This document shows, piece by piece, positions 50,778 to 59,487 of a stretch of DNA of 64,000 nt. A program made the translations under genes and the position numbers. The notes below the pieces were generated by a model. The model worked only from the letters and a program-made list of their open reading frames with translations, was not told where the DNA came from and did not search any database. Positions within the stretch are counted from its first letter, which is position 1. Each line of letters begins with the position of its first letter. The stretch is from CANJBX01 sp035556735 (lineage in GTDB: Bacteria; Pseudomonadota; Alphaproteobacteria; Rhizobiales; Xanthobacteraceae): assembly GCA_035556735.1 (NCBI GenBank), contig DATMFF010000006.1, positions 806,001 to 870,000 of the forward strand, given 5' to 3'.

Positions 50778-51530
50778 TCAGCGCCCCTTGCTCAGGAACG
50801 CCTCGAATGCAGCGCGCGCCTCGGGCGATTTGAGCCGCACCTTGAACAGCTCGGCCTCCTCGTCGATGCGGGCCATCAGCTCGTCGGGCGCGCCGCGCAG
50901 CAGGCGGCGCGAGGCCGCGACCGCGCCCGGCGGCAGCGCGGCGATCTCGCGCGCCGCCTTCATCGCCTCGCCGTCGACCTCCTCCGGGGCAACGACCGTA
51001 TTGACGAGCCCCGCGTCCCTAGCCTGAGCCGCATCGAGCGGCCGTCCCATCACCAGCAGGGCGAACGCGCGGGCGTGCCCCATCATGCGCGGCGCGATCA
51101 GGCTGGACGCCGCCTCCGGCACGAGGCCGAGGCTGGTGAACGGCGTGACGAAGCGCGCCTCGCGCGAGGCGACGACATGATCGCAGTGGAACAGCATGGT
51201 CGTGCCGATGCCGACGGCGATGCCGGACACCGCCGCGACCAGCGGCTTCCGGCAGGTGACGAGCGCCGGAAGGAAGTCGCCCACGGGACGGGGCATTCCT
51301 TCCTTCGAGGTCGCGATCGCCAGGAAGTCCTGCAGGTCGTTGCCCGCGGTGAACGCGCCCGGCGTGCCGGCGATCACGATGCAACGGATGGCGTCGTCAC
51401 CGCCCGCGCCGGCGAGCGCCTCGGTGAGGCGCGCATACATCGCGTGGGTAAGGGCGTTCTTCTTCTCCGGACGGTTCAACCGGATCGTCCGGATGCCGCC
51501 GTCGTCGGTGACGATCACGTGCTCGCTCAT
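50778..51530 (-). CDS. Enoyl-CoA hydratase/isomerase family protein
   Basis: A 250-residue crotonase-fold enzyme. Oxyanion-hole segments IAGTPGAFTAGNDLQDFL near 50-67 and AAVSGIAVGIGTTMLFHCDHVVAS near 94-117. The position of the usual Glu before the second catalytic residue is shifted (VPEAASSLIAPRMMG retains Glu), so hydratase or isomerase activity is plausible. The ATG at 51530 is preferred over 51536 because GGGA then sits 9 bases upstream. Translationally linked to the acyl-CoA dehydrogenase gene, which stops 6 bases before. Confidence 0.9.
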   Translation of the reverse strand: MSEHVIVTDDGGIRTIRLNRPEKKNALTHAMYARLTEALAGAGGDDAIRCIVIAGTPGAFTAGNDLQDFLAIATSKEGMPRPVGDFLPALVTCRKPLVAAVSGIAVGIGTTMLFHCDHVVASREARFVTPFTSLGLVPEAASSLIAPRMMGHARAFALLVMGRPLDAAQARDAGLVNTVVAPEEVDGEAMKAAREIAALPPGAVAASRRLLRGAPDELMARIDEEAELFKVRLKSPEARAAFEAFLSKGR

Positions 51531-51536
51531 GCGCAT

Positions 51537-53315
51537 TTATCCCAGCAGTGCGGTGGGCACGGGCGCGATGGCCTCGGCGCCTTCGGTGACGGTGTCGGCG
51601 AGGCCGCGGGCGGAGGTGGCGACATGGTCGGCGAAGAACCGCGCCGCCGCCGCCAGCGGGGCGGGGGCTATGTTCGTGTCGCCGCGCAGCGCCGCGAGCG
51701 CGTCCTTGGCGAGCAGGCAGCCGCCGGCCGCGACGCCGAAGATGCGCAGGTAGGGCGTCGCGCCTGCCAGCGCCGTGTCGGGCGCGCTCGCGAACGTGTT
51801 CAGCAGCCACTCGGTCGCGCGCTCGAGCTGATCGACCGCTTCGCCCAGCCGCTTGCCCGCCGCGCCGAAGGCGGGATCGTTCGCGGTGTTCACCTCGGCG
51901 ACGATGCCGCGCAACTCGGCGATATAGGCGCGCACGGCCTTGCCGCCCGAGAGGGGCAGCTTGCGCGCGACGAGGTCGATCGCCTGGATGCCGTTGGTGC
52001 CTTCGTAGATCTGCGTGATGCGCGCGTCGCGGTAGAGCTGGGCGGCGCCGGTCTCCTCGATGAAGCCCATGCCGCCGTGCACCTGCACGCCCAGCGAGGC
52101 GACCTCGGTCGCCACATCCGTGGAGAACGCCTTGGCCACGGGCGTGAGCAGCGAGGCGCGCTCGTGCGCGGCGGCGCGCAGGGCGGGATCGGCGGCCTGC
52201 TCGCTGCGGTCGATCGCGACGGCGGTGGCGTAGCAGATCGCGCGCGCCGCGTTGGTGAGCGCGCGCTGGGTCATCAGCATGCGCTTGACGTCGACGTGAT
52301 CGATGATCGGGACGGATTGCGCCGCGTCCATGCCGGTGCCGCGCCCCTGCCTGCGCTCGCGCGCATAGGCGGCGGCGCGCTGCGTCGCGGCCTCGGCGAT
52401 GGCGACGCCCTGCACGCCGATGGCGAGGCGCGCGCGGTTCATCATCGTGAACATGTACGACATGCCGCGGTTCTCCTCGCCGACGAGGAACGCGACCGCG
52501 CCGCCCGCATCGCCGAAGATCATCGTGCAGGTGGGGGAGGCGTGGATGCCCATCTTGTGCTCGATGGAGTGGACGCGCACGTCGTTGCGCGCGCCCAGGC
52601 TCCCGTCGGCGTTCACCAGGAACTTCGGCACCACGAACAGCGAGATGCCGCGCGTGCCGGGCGGGGCGTCGGGCAGGCGCGCCAGCACGAGGTGGATGAT
52701 GTTGTCGGTGAGCTCGTGCTCGCCGTAGGTGATGAAGATCTTCTGCCCGAACAGGCGGTAGCTGCCGTCGGGCGCGCGCTCGGCGCGCGTGCGCAGCGCG
52801 CCGACGTCCGAGCCCGCCTGCGGCTCGGTGAGCTGCATGGTGCCCATCCACTCGCCGGACACGAGCTTGGCGAGATAGACGCGCTTGAGGTCGTCGGAGC
52901 CGTGCGCGGCGAGCGCGTCGATGCCCGCCATGGTGAGGATGGGGCCGACGCCGAAGGCCGCCGAGGCCGAGTTCCACATCTCGACGCAGGCCATGTTGAG
53001 CGCCTGCGGCAGGCCCTGGCCGCCGAACGTCTTGGGCGCGGCGAGGCCGTTCCAGCCGGCGGCAGCCCAGGCGGTGTAGGCCTCCTTCCAGCCCGGCGGC
53101 ATGGTGACCTTGCCGTCCTTGAACGGGGTGCCGTGGCGGTCGCCGATGGCGTTGAGCGGGGCGATCACGTCGCCCGCGAAGCGGCCGGCCTCCTCCAGGA
53201 TGGCGAGGACGTCGTCGTCGCCAAGGTCGCCGTAGAGGCCCTCGGCGCGGGCCTCCTCGAAACCGGCGGCGTGCCTGAGGGTGAACGCGATTGTTGCGGC
53301 CGGCGCGCGATACAT
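51537..53315 (-). CDS. Acyl-CoA dehydrogenase with C-terminal DmdC-type domain
   Basis: A 592-residue FAD acyl-CoA dehydrogenase of the long form with an N-terminal extension and an extra C-terminal helical domain. MQLTEPQAGSDVGALRTRAER near 172-192, KMGIHASPTCTMIFGDAGG near 254, GVQVHGGMGFIEETGAAQLYRDARITQIYEGTNGIQAIDLVARKL near 411-455 with the catalytic Glu in IYEGTN. The 590-residue architecture matches the group including 3-methylmercaptopropionyl-CoA dehydrogenase (DmdC), but substrate cannot be assumed. First gene of the beta-oxidation operon. Confidence 0.93.
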   Translation of the reverse strand: MYRAPAATIAFTLRHAAGFEEARAEGLYGDLGDDDVLAILEEAGRFAGDVIAPLNAIGDRHGTPFKDGKVTMPPGWKEAYTAWAAAGWNGLAAPKTFGGQGLPQALNMACVEMWNSASAAFGVGPILTMAGIDALAAHGSDDLKRVYLAKLVSGEWMGTMQLTEPQAGSDVGALRTRAERAPDGSYRLFGQKIFITYGEHELTDNIIHLVLARLPDAPPGTRGISLFVVPKFLVNADGSLGARNDVRVHSIEHKMGIHASPTCTMIFGDAGGAVAFLVGEENRGMSYMFTMMNRARLAIGVQGVAIAEAATQRAAAYARERRQGRGTGMDAAQSVPIIDHVDVKRMLMTQRALTNAARAICYATAVAIDRSEQAADPALRAAAHERASLLTPVAKAFSTDVATEVASLGVQVHGGMGFIEETGAAQLYRDARITQIYEGTNGIQAIDLVARKLPLSGGKAVRAYIAELRGIVAEVNTANDPAFGAAGKRLGEAVDQLERATEWLLNTFASAPDTALAGATPYLRIFGVAAGGCLLAKDALAALRGDTNIAPAPLAAAARFFADHVATSARGLADTVTEGAEAIAPVPTALLG

Positions 53316-53429
53316 TCGGTGTCTCCGTGCGCCACTCTAGCCGCTGCCGTCGGACGGGAAAAGCGGAGCGGGTCTGTGCTACAAGCGCCGGCGGCGGCGG
53401 GGGCCGCCTGAGGTCACAAGGAGTTCTCG

Positions 53430-53732
53430 ATGGTCACCGAGATTGCGCAGATCGACGTCAAGCCCGGCATGGAAGCCGAGTTCGAGGAGGGCGTGCGCAA
53501 GGCGACGCCGCTGTTCCTGCGGGCGCGCGGGTGCAAGGGACTGACGCTGCAGCGCTCGATCGAGAAGCCGCAGCGCTACCGGCTGATGGTTCAGTGGGAG
53601 ACCTTGGAAAACCACACGGTCGACTTCCGCGGCTCGGAGGACTTCACGGCCTGGCGCGGCCACGTCGGCCACTGCTTCGCGGCCCCGCCGGAGGTCGAGC
53701 ATACCAGCGCCGTCCTGTCGGCCACGCCCTGA
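53430..53732 (+). CDS. Antibiotic biosynthesis monooxygenase (ABM)-like protein
   Basis: A 100-residue ferredoxin-like-fold protein: MVTEIAQIDVKPGMEAEFEEGVRKATPLFLRARGCKGLTLQRSIEKPQRYRL followed by VQWETLENHTVDFRGSEDFTAWRG. ABM-domain proteins are small dimers with cofactor-free oxygenase or heme-degrading activities. ATG at 53430 with AAGGAG eight bases upstream. Divergent from the acyl-CoA dehydrogenase gene; a strong tRNA promoter follows. Function in this context unknown. Confidence 0.85.
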   Translation: MVTEIAQIDVKPGMEAEFEEGVRKATPLFLRARGCKGLTLQRSIEKPQRYRLMVQWETLENHTVDFRGSEDFTAWRGHVGHCFAAPPEVEHTSAVLSATP

Positions 53733-53772
53733 GCGAGCACAGGACGGCGGGCAGGGCAGGCCCGCCGCGCCG

Positions 53773-53800
53773 TTGACAGAATGTCGCCTCCCGGTATGGT
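53773..53800 (+). promoter_or_regulatory. Promoter of tRNA-Gln
   Basis: A perfect -35 TTGACA (53773-53778) and a -10 TATGGT (53795-53800), 16 bases apart, end 14 bases before the tRNA 5' end. Confidence 0.72.
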
Positions 53801-53814
53801 CCGGCGCTTCCCAT

Positions 53815-53889
53815 TGGGGCGTAGCCAAGTGGTAAGGCAGCGGATTTTGATTCCGCCATTCCCTGGTTCGAATCCAGGCGCCCCAGCCA
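53815..53889 (+). tRNA. tRNA-Gln (anticodon TTG)
   Basis: A 75-base cloverleaf: acceptor TGGGGCG pairs with CGCCCCA, anticodon stem GCGGA/TCCGC around loop TTTTGAT with anticodon TTG at 53847-53849, T arm CCTGG-TTCGAAT-CCAGG, encoded CCA at 53887-53889. Its 3' side borders the ATP-grasp/metallopeptidase pair. I did not find a repeat of the tRNA 3' end further on that would prove an integration event. Confidence 0.97.
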
Positions 53890-53971
53890 CCCCACTTCAT
53901 TCTCTCGTGAAATCTGTCGTTGTCCATCGAACAACTCGGCGGCGAGTCCGGCTATCAGTTTCGCTGGCGTA

Positions 53972-54994
53972 TTACTTGCCCGCCGCTGCTCGGCTTATTC
54001 CGAGAGCTAGAATGCGATGCAGCAGATCCGGGTAGGCGAGGCCGTCATGCCGGGCTGCCGTCGCGAACTCCTGGCTCTTCGCGATTTCGGGATTAGGATT
54101 CGCTTCGATGAAGTATGGAGTGCCGTCGGCGGAGAGGCGAAAGTCGATGCGCGCATATCCATCGAGCTCCAGCGTTCGGTAGACGCGCTTGGCAATCCGC
54201 TGGATACGGGAGCGCATGTCCGGCGTAAGGTCCTTGGCCGGCCCGTCCAGGATCCCGAGGCGCTCCTGATAGTTCGTATCGTGTTTGACCTTCTCTGTCG
54301 CAATGTGCCGTGCGCTCTGGGCCATCTTGCCGAATTTGAGCTCCCACACCGGCAGCACCCGCAGCCGATCGTTGCCGAGCACGCCGACATAAAGCTCGCG
54401 CCCCTCGATGTATTGCTCGGCGATCGCCGCCGTGCCGACCTTCTCGTGGATGAAGGTGACGCGCTCGGCCAGCTTCTCGTCCGTTTCGACGACTGATGCT
54501 TGCGAGATGCCGAAGGACGCGTCAACGCTCAGGCTCTTGACGATCAGCGGAAGCTCGAGACGCTTGGGCCGCTTGACCTTTCGACGCATCGGAAACACGG
54601 CGAACGCCGGCACCGCGATCCGGCGATGATGCACCAGCGTCTTCGACAGGTCCTTGCCGCGCGCCAGCATCAGGCCGCGCGGGTTGCATCCGGTGTATGG
54701 GACCTGCATCAGTTCGAGGTAGCTTGCGACGTTGTGGTCGTAGATGACTTCGCCGTGAAACTCCTCCAGCAGATTGAAAACGACGTGTGGCTTGAACCCT
54801 TCAATCGCGTCGCGCACTGGCTTGAGTTCGTCCTGCACGCCGATCGGGTGAACCTCATGCCCGGATGCGCGTAGCGTGCTCACGACGTCATATTCCGTTT
54901 TCCAGACGTTGATCTCCTGCGGGCTGTACCCGCGCGCCGAATCCGGCGGCACGACATCGGGATGCATGAGCACCAGGACGCGCAGCGGCTTCAT
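53972..54994 (-). CDS. ATP-grasp ligase related to D-alanine--D-alanine ligase
   Basis: A 340-residue ATP-grasp protein. A Ddl-like N-terminal part (NLLEEFHGEVIYDH, 74-87; VPYTGCNPRGLMLARGKDLSKTL), the ATP-binding lysine in PLIVKSLSVDASFGISQASVV (149-169), EQYIEGRELYVGVLG (193-207), and the Mg site DFRLSADGTPYFIEANPNPEI (284-304; Asp284, Glu298, Asn300). The Ddl acceptor-binding residues are not conserved enough to claim D-Ala-D-Ala synthesis. It should join a carboxylate to an amine. The ATG at 54994 overlaps the metallopeptidase stop by 4 bases; the two are clearly one unit. Confidence 0.85.
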   Translation of the reverse strand: MKPLRVLVLMHPDVVPPDSARGYSPQEINVWKTEYDVVSTLRASGHEVHPIGVQDELKPVRDAIEGFKPHVVFNLLEEFHGEVIYDHNVASYLELMQVPYTGCNPRGLMLARGKDLSKTLVHHRRIAVPAFAVFPMRRKVKRPKRLELPLIVKSLSVDASFGISQASVVETDEKLAERVTFIHEKVGTAAIAEQYIEGRELYVGVLGNDRLRVLPVWELKFGKMAQSARHIATEKVKHDTNYQERLGILDGPAKDLTPDMRSRIQRIAKRVYRTLELDGYARIDFRLSADGTPYFIEANPNPEIAKSQEFATAARHDGLAYPDLLHRILALGISRAAAGK

Positions 54995-56022
54995 AGCGCG
55001 ATCCATTTGCGGCGCGACGACGGGCCGAACATTGCGTGCATGGTCTTTGCGGTCAGCAGGACGGTGAAATCTGTCAGGAGCTTCCGCTCGGAACCGACGG
55101 CACGCAGATTATGCACGCGGCAGCGCGTGATCATGTCGTCGAGCACGGCATCGAGCGTGAGTTGGTTTTCGCCGGTCCATCGCGCAACCAGCGTTCTGAC
55201 ATAGGCGCGGTGGCGCCTGACGAAGGTTGAAGCCGGTTGCGCCCGTCGATGCCTTGGATCGGCAGAAAACAGCCGATAGAGATCGCGGTCGTAGGTCTTC
55301 GGGGGCTCGAAGGCATAGAACGCCTGCTTTTTCTGATAGTGGCTGCCCAGCGTCTCGCTGAGCTCGTGCAGCGGATCGACGCGTTCGCGGGACGTGATCA
55401 GGGGCCGCTTCCCGGCGATTTCGCCCATCAGCTCGTCGACGTATTCGAGCTTCTTGAGCGCAGGCCACCCGGCATAGCGTGTCCGCCAGTTTGAACGCGG
55501 CCGCAGCCACACCGCAAAGGTCTCGGCGAAATCCTCGTCCGGATGGCTCTGCGCATACCAGCGCCGAAGGTGCTGGACGTAGCGCCGGCTGGCTGGATTA
55601 GGCCGGTAATAGCGGGGGTAGCGTTTCGAGGACGGGCCGAACAGTTGCTGCCAGCGCCGGCGGCGGTGCAGTCGGTAGGCGTGCTGCACGGCATGACCGG
55701 CTTCGTGCCGGAGAATGGCCATGCACTCCGACCAAGTGCCCCCCTCGATCTCGAGCATCATTTTCTTCTCGAGCCTCATCAGGCGTGGATGGGCCAGATA
55801 GAACGGGATCGCGATACCGGGCGTGTTTTCAGGACTGAACCACTCGCTCGATATCCACGCATGTGGCCGCAGCCGGATGCCCCGCTCCTTGAGCTCCTCA
55901 TGGAGAGTGTTGAGACAGTCCTCAAGCCAGGTGCCTTCGACCTTGACCCTCAGACTGCTGAGGCGGCGCTTGAGCAATTGCTCGTCCGACAGCGTTTCCC
56001 AAGCGAGCTTCCGGCGCGGCAT
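54991..56022 (-). CDS. Putative zinc-binding metallopeptidase
   Basis: A 343-residue cytosolic protein with gluzincin-like motif HEAGH at 106-110 (ILRHEAGHAVQHAYRL) and a downstream acidic block DEDFAETFAVWL (162-173), whose Glu is the likely third zinc ligand. No signal peptide; very rich in Arg, Tyr and Trp (RRRRWQQLFG, RYPRYYRPN). A C-terminal region (SSRRKWIAL end) is basic. It resembles the conserved but uncharacterised putative zinc-binding metallopeptidase group. The start at ATG 56020-56022 is chosen for GGAG 5 bases upstream; ATG 56049 is possible. Coupled to the ATP-grasp gene. Confidence 0.75.
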   Translation of the reverse strand: MPRRKLAWETLSDEQLLKRRLSSLRVKVEGTWLEDCLNTLHEELKERGIRLRPHAWISSEWFSPENTPGIAIPFYLAHPRLMRLEKKMMLEIEGGTWSECMAILRHEAGHAVQHAYRLHRRRRWQQLFGPSSKRYPRYYRPNPASRRYVQHLRRWYAQSHPDEDFAETFAVWLRPRSNWRTRYAGWPALKKLEYVDELMGEIAGKRPLITSRERVDPLHELSETLGSHYQKKQAFYAFEPPKTYDRDLYRLFSADPRHRRAQPASTFVRRHRAYVRTLVARWTGENQLTLDAVLDDMITRCRVHNLRAVGSERKLLTDFTVLLTAKTMHAMFGPSSRRKWIAL

Positions 56023-56215
56023 CGAGTCTCCGAATGGTGATTTCGCCATGGAGATGGTGTCATAGGATGTTGCTGGCAACAAGCGCCGGGCGTTCGCGGA
56101 GCCGCGGGCGGGCGGGCCCGCCACGCTCGTCCCATTACTGGATGCGACACGAGGCCCGCGGCGGGCCGATTTGGCGCGCCAGCGACGGTAATCGCCGTTG
56201 GCCGCGCGGCGCCTC

Positions 56216-57421
56216 CTACGCGATGCGCTCGCGCGCGCCGGCGGACGTCTCGCCGGCACAGTCCGCAAGAGACAGCTCGCGCAGGCGCGGCAGCACCTCG
56301 CGCGCGAACAGGGTGAGGTTGTCGACGGTCTCGGCGTGGTCGAGCGTGCCCGCCTGTCCCATCATCAGCAAGTTGCCGAAGCCGCCGACCTCGCCGTAGA
56401 ACTGCCGCAGCTGCGCAAACACGTCGTCGGGCGTGCCGACGAACATCAGTCCGGCGTCCATGTACTGCTCGACGCTCGCGTCGCGCGGCAGGGGCTGCCC
56501 ATTGCGCATCTGCAGCGGCCCGGCATTGGTTCCCGCCTTGACCATCCTGAGGGTCTCGTCGACCGGAACGAATCCGGGCGGGCTGCGGAACTGCGGATCG
56601 ATGCGCATCGACGTGTCGAAGTAGCCCTTCATGGTCGCGGCGCGCCGGAATGCCTCCTCGCGCGAGCCCGCCACCGCGACGACGGCCAGATAGCCGAGCT
56701 TGTCCTCGCCGGGCAGGCGGCCATGCGTTTGCTCGTAGCTCTCGCGATAGGCCTGGAACACGGAGCGCGCCACCGCGCCCGACAGGAACGTCGCGCAGTT
56801 GTAGCCAAATCGGGCGTGGAGCTTCGCGCTGCCCGGGCCCGACGCCGTCATCCAGATCGGCGGATGCGGAGCCTGGATCGCGCGCGGCCATACGCTCACG
56901 TTGCGATAGTGGAAATACTGTCCTTCCCACGAGAAGTTCTCGCCGGTGTTGCTCAGCGCCTCGACGATGAGATCGTGCGCCTCCCAGAAGCGGTCCATGA
57001 AGCGGGTCGGGTGCTTGTTGGACATGAACACCTCGTAGGAGGCGCCCTTCACGAGCCCGACCTCCAGCCGTCCGCCCGAGATCGCGTCCACCATGGCGAT
57101 TTCCTCCGCGACGCGAAGCGGATCGGTTCGGTTGGCGAGCGGAATGCCGAGCGCGAGCAGGCGCGCCTTGCGGGTTTGCCGCGCCAGGATCGCGAGCGTC
57201 GTCATGCAGGAGGCCGACATGCACGACGCCGTGCCGTGATGCTCGTTGACCATGATCTCCAGCCCGACCTCGTCCGCGAGCATGTACTCGTCGAGATAGC
57301 GGTTGAGCAGGGCGCCCGCGCGTGCGGGGTCGCAATGGCGCGGCGCGATCGTGATGCCCATGGCGCCGGGCAGCGTCCAGGCCGGCGTGTAGGGCTGCTC
57401 GCTAAACTGCCAGACGCGCAT
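56216..57421 (-). CDS. LLM-class flavin-dependent oxidoreductase
   Basis: A 401-residue luciferase-like monooxygenase. EVGLEIMVNEHHGTASCMSAS near 50-70, LGIPLANRTDPLRVAEEIAMVDAISGGRLEVGLVKGASYEVFMSN near 91-135, PPIWMTASGPGSAKLHARFGYN near 190-211, and FVGTPDDVFAQLRQFYGEVGGFGNLLMM near 327-354. Its start lies inside the end of the hydrolase gene (20-base overlap), so the two are cotranscribed. In context (hydrolase, LysR, Baeyer-Villiger-type enzyme) it may act on a cyclic ketone or similar compound, an inference only. Confidence 0.87.
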   Translation of the reverse strand: MRVWQFSEQPYTPAWTLPGAMGITIAPRHCDPARAGALLNRYLDEYMLADEVGLEIMVNEHHGTASCMSASCMTTLAILARQTRKARLLALGIPLANRTDPLRVAEEIAMVDAISGGRLEVGLVKGASYEVFMSNKHPTRFMDRFWEAHDLIVEALSNTGENFSWEGQYFHYRNVSVWPRAIQAPHPPIWMTASGPGSAKLHARFGYNCATFLSGAVARSVFQAYRESYEQTHGRLPGEDKLGYLAVVAVAGSREEAFRRAATMKGYFDTSMRIDPQFRSPPGFVPVDETLRMVKAGTNAGPLQMRNGQPLPRDASVEQYMDAGLMFVGTPDDVFAQLRQFYGEVGGFGNLLMMGQAGTLDHAETVDNLTLFAREVLPRLRELSLADCAGETSAGARERIA

Positions 57422-58244
57422 GCTTCGCCTCCCTGGTGCGTCCCGTCGACGCGAACTGGAGGATCAGCTCGGCAAGCTGCTCAGGCTGATCCACGTGGAT
57501 GCGGTGGCCGCATCGGTCGATCGTGTGCAGCCGCGCGTCGGGAAGGGCGCTGGCATAGCTCTCGCCGTAGCGCGGCGGGATCAGCGCGTCGTCGGCGCCC
57601 CACAGCACGAGGGTCGGGACGCCGATGCGGTGCAGTCGCTGCCGCAGCTTGGGATCGTTGAGGTAGGGCGACCAGCCGAACAGGCTGACGGCTTCGCGGT
57701 TGCGCAGCGTGCGGCGCAGGCGGCTGGTGTCCATGGCCGCAAGGTTGACGTCGGGACGCTCCGTGACCTGCATCAGCCGCTCGGCGGCCGGTGCCGGCAT
57801 CATGAAGATGTCCGTGATGTCGTTGCGGCGGCGATCGGGGCCACGCAGGCCGAGCGGCGCGCCGAGCACGGCGTGCGAGATGCCGCGCGTGCTCTTGATC
57901 AGCATCTCGGCCGCGATCCATCCGCCGAACGACATGCCGACGACAATGGCATCCGCGAGATCGAGCGTCTCGATCAGGTCCAGATAGAGATAGGCGATGT
58001 CGTCGACCGTATCGAAGCTCGCGGGAAGCTCGCTCGCGCCGAAGCCGGGGTGGGACGGCGCGACGACCTCGAAGTTCCGCGACAGGCGGCGGAGGAGATC
58101 GAGCGAGCCCTCCAGTCCATCCATGCCGTGCAGGAACACCAGCGGGCGGCCTTGTCCCTGGCGGATGAGCTCGATCGACACGCCAGCGATATCGGCGCGC
58201 TCCGCGCCTTCCAGCAGCGCAGGCCCTGCGTCGTCGCGTATCAT
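57402..58244 (-). CDS. Alpha/beta-hydrolase
   Basis: A 280-residue hydrolase. Oxyanion region LVFLHGMDGLEGSLD near 34-48, nucleophile elbow VVGMSFGGWIAAE with Ser of GMSFGG near 107-112, Asp in LVLWGADDALIPP near 215, and the terminal His in TIDRCGHRIHVDQPE near 243. The family includes C-C bond hydrolases, esterases and lactonases. The ATG at 58242-58244 is set by AGGAGG five bases upstream. First gene of an operon with the LLM enzyme and divergent in function from the LysR gene upstream on the same strand. Confidence 0.9.
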   Translation of the reverse strand: MIRDDAGPALLEGAERADIAGVSIELIRQGQGRPLVFLHGMDGLEGSLDLLRRLSRNFEVVAPSHPGFGASELPASFDTVDDIAYLYLDLIETLDLADAIVVGMSFGGWIAAEMLIKSTRGISHAVLGAPLGLRGPDRRRNDITDIFMMPAPAAERLMQVTERPDVNLAAMDTSRLRRTLRNREAVSLFGWSPYLNDPKLRQRLHRIGVPTLVLWGADDALIPPRYGESYASALPDARLHTIDRCGHRIHVDQPEQLAELILQFASTGRTREAKHARLAV

Positions 58245-58349
58245 CGGCGCCTCCTGATCCATGTGCCGGAAGCTGGGCCAAAGCGGCCGATAGCGTCCAA
58301 TTCTTTATGGGGGCGCGATCGATACCCGCGCGTTATCGGTCGGAGCCGC

Positions 58350-59237
58350 TCACTCCGCGAACTGCGCGATGAAGTTGCCGAGCGCAGGCGCGTCGTTGTC
58401 GCGCCGCCAGGCCAGGATCAGGCGAAAGGACACATCCAAGCCCTGCACCTCGCGCAGCGCGAGGTTGCCCGGCATGCGCGCCTGCACTTCCGACCCGACG
58501 AGGCCCAGTCCCATTCCGGCCGAGACCAGGCTGAGCTGGGTGGACAGCGTGGAGACCTCCTGGATGATGAGCGGGGAGAGGCCGCTCTGCATGCAGCCGG
58601 ACAGGAGCTTGTTGTTGTAGCGCTGCAGGTTGTCGCGGCTCAGCCACACCAGCGGCTCGTCCTTGAGGTCGCCGACCTCGATCCGCTCGGCCTTGGCGAG
58701 GCGATGGCCGGTGGGGACGGCGAGCCTGATCGTGCTCAGGCTGATGGTGCGGGCATCGAGCACGCGCGCGTCGTCCGCCGAGCAATGCACGTCGTAGACG
58801 ATGCCCGCGTCGAGGGCGCCTTCGTGCAGCGCGCGGATCTGCTGCACGGAGCTGAGCGGCTGCAACTCGATGGCCACGGCCGGGAACGCATGCCGGAATG
58901 CGTTGATGCGGCGCGGGATGTCGTCGTGCCATGAGGCCACGTCGTTGAAGCCGACCGAGATGTTCCCGGCCTTGCCCGCCGCGTAGTCGCGCGCCTTCTT
59001 GTTGGCTGCGCCGACGTGGGCGAGGATCGCGGCCGCCTCCGCGGCGTAAGCCTTGCCCGCCGCGGTCAGGCGGATGCCGCGCGGCAGCCTTTCGACCAGC
59101 TCGGCGCCGATCTCGTCCTCGAGCTGCTTGATCTGTCGCGAGAGCGCGGGCTGGGCGACGCCGAGCATCTGCGCGGCGCGTCCGAAATGCTCCGTCCGCG
59201 CGAGCGCGGCGAAGTATCGAAGATGCCTCAGCTCCAT
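58350..59237 (-). CDS. LysR-family transcriptional regulator
   Basis: A 295-residue LysR activator/repressor. The N-terminal winged helix MELRHLRYFAALARTEHFGRAAQMLGVAQPALSRQIKQLEDEIGAELVER (1-50) is canonical; the effector domain (about 90-290) follows. It is encoded upstream of the hydrolase/LLM genes and divergent from the NTF2-like gene, so it is the natural regulator of this catabolic region. The effector is unknown. ATG at 59235-59237. Confidence 0.94.
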   Translation of the reverse strand: MELRHLRYFAALARTEHFGRAAQMLGVAQPALSRQIKQLEDEIGAELVERLPRGIRLTAAGKAYAAEAAAILAHVGAANKKARDYAAGKAGNISVGFNDVASWHDDIPRRINAFRHAFPAVAIELQPLSSVQQIRALHEGALDAGIVYDVHCSADDARVLDARTISLSTIRLAVPTGHRLAKAERIEVGDLKDEPLVWLSRDNLQRYNNKLLSGCMQSGLSPLIIQEVSTLSTQLSLVSAGMGLGLVGSEVQARMPGNLALREVQGLDVSFRLILAWRRDNDAPALGNFIAQFAE

Positions 59238-59487
59238 GCGCGGATCGATACCCAGCAAGCATCGGTCGGGCAACAAAAAAGACTTAGACTCCTGTCCCGG
59301 CATACCGGAGGCTTCGCTGCCGGGGGCATTCCCTCCTCAGAGATCCACTCATCCCCGACTGTTGCGAGCCTGACGCAGAGAGTGCTTGCATGCATGGGCT
59401 GGGGAGCGATTACCTTCGATCGGTGAACTCGTGCTTCGCCGCGCGTGCGCCGGCGCTGACGAAGCATAACCGAATGTGAGGAAATCA

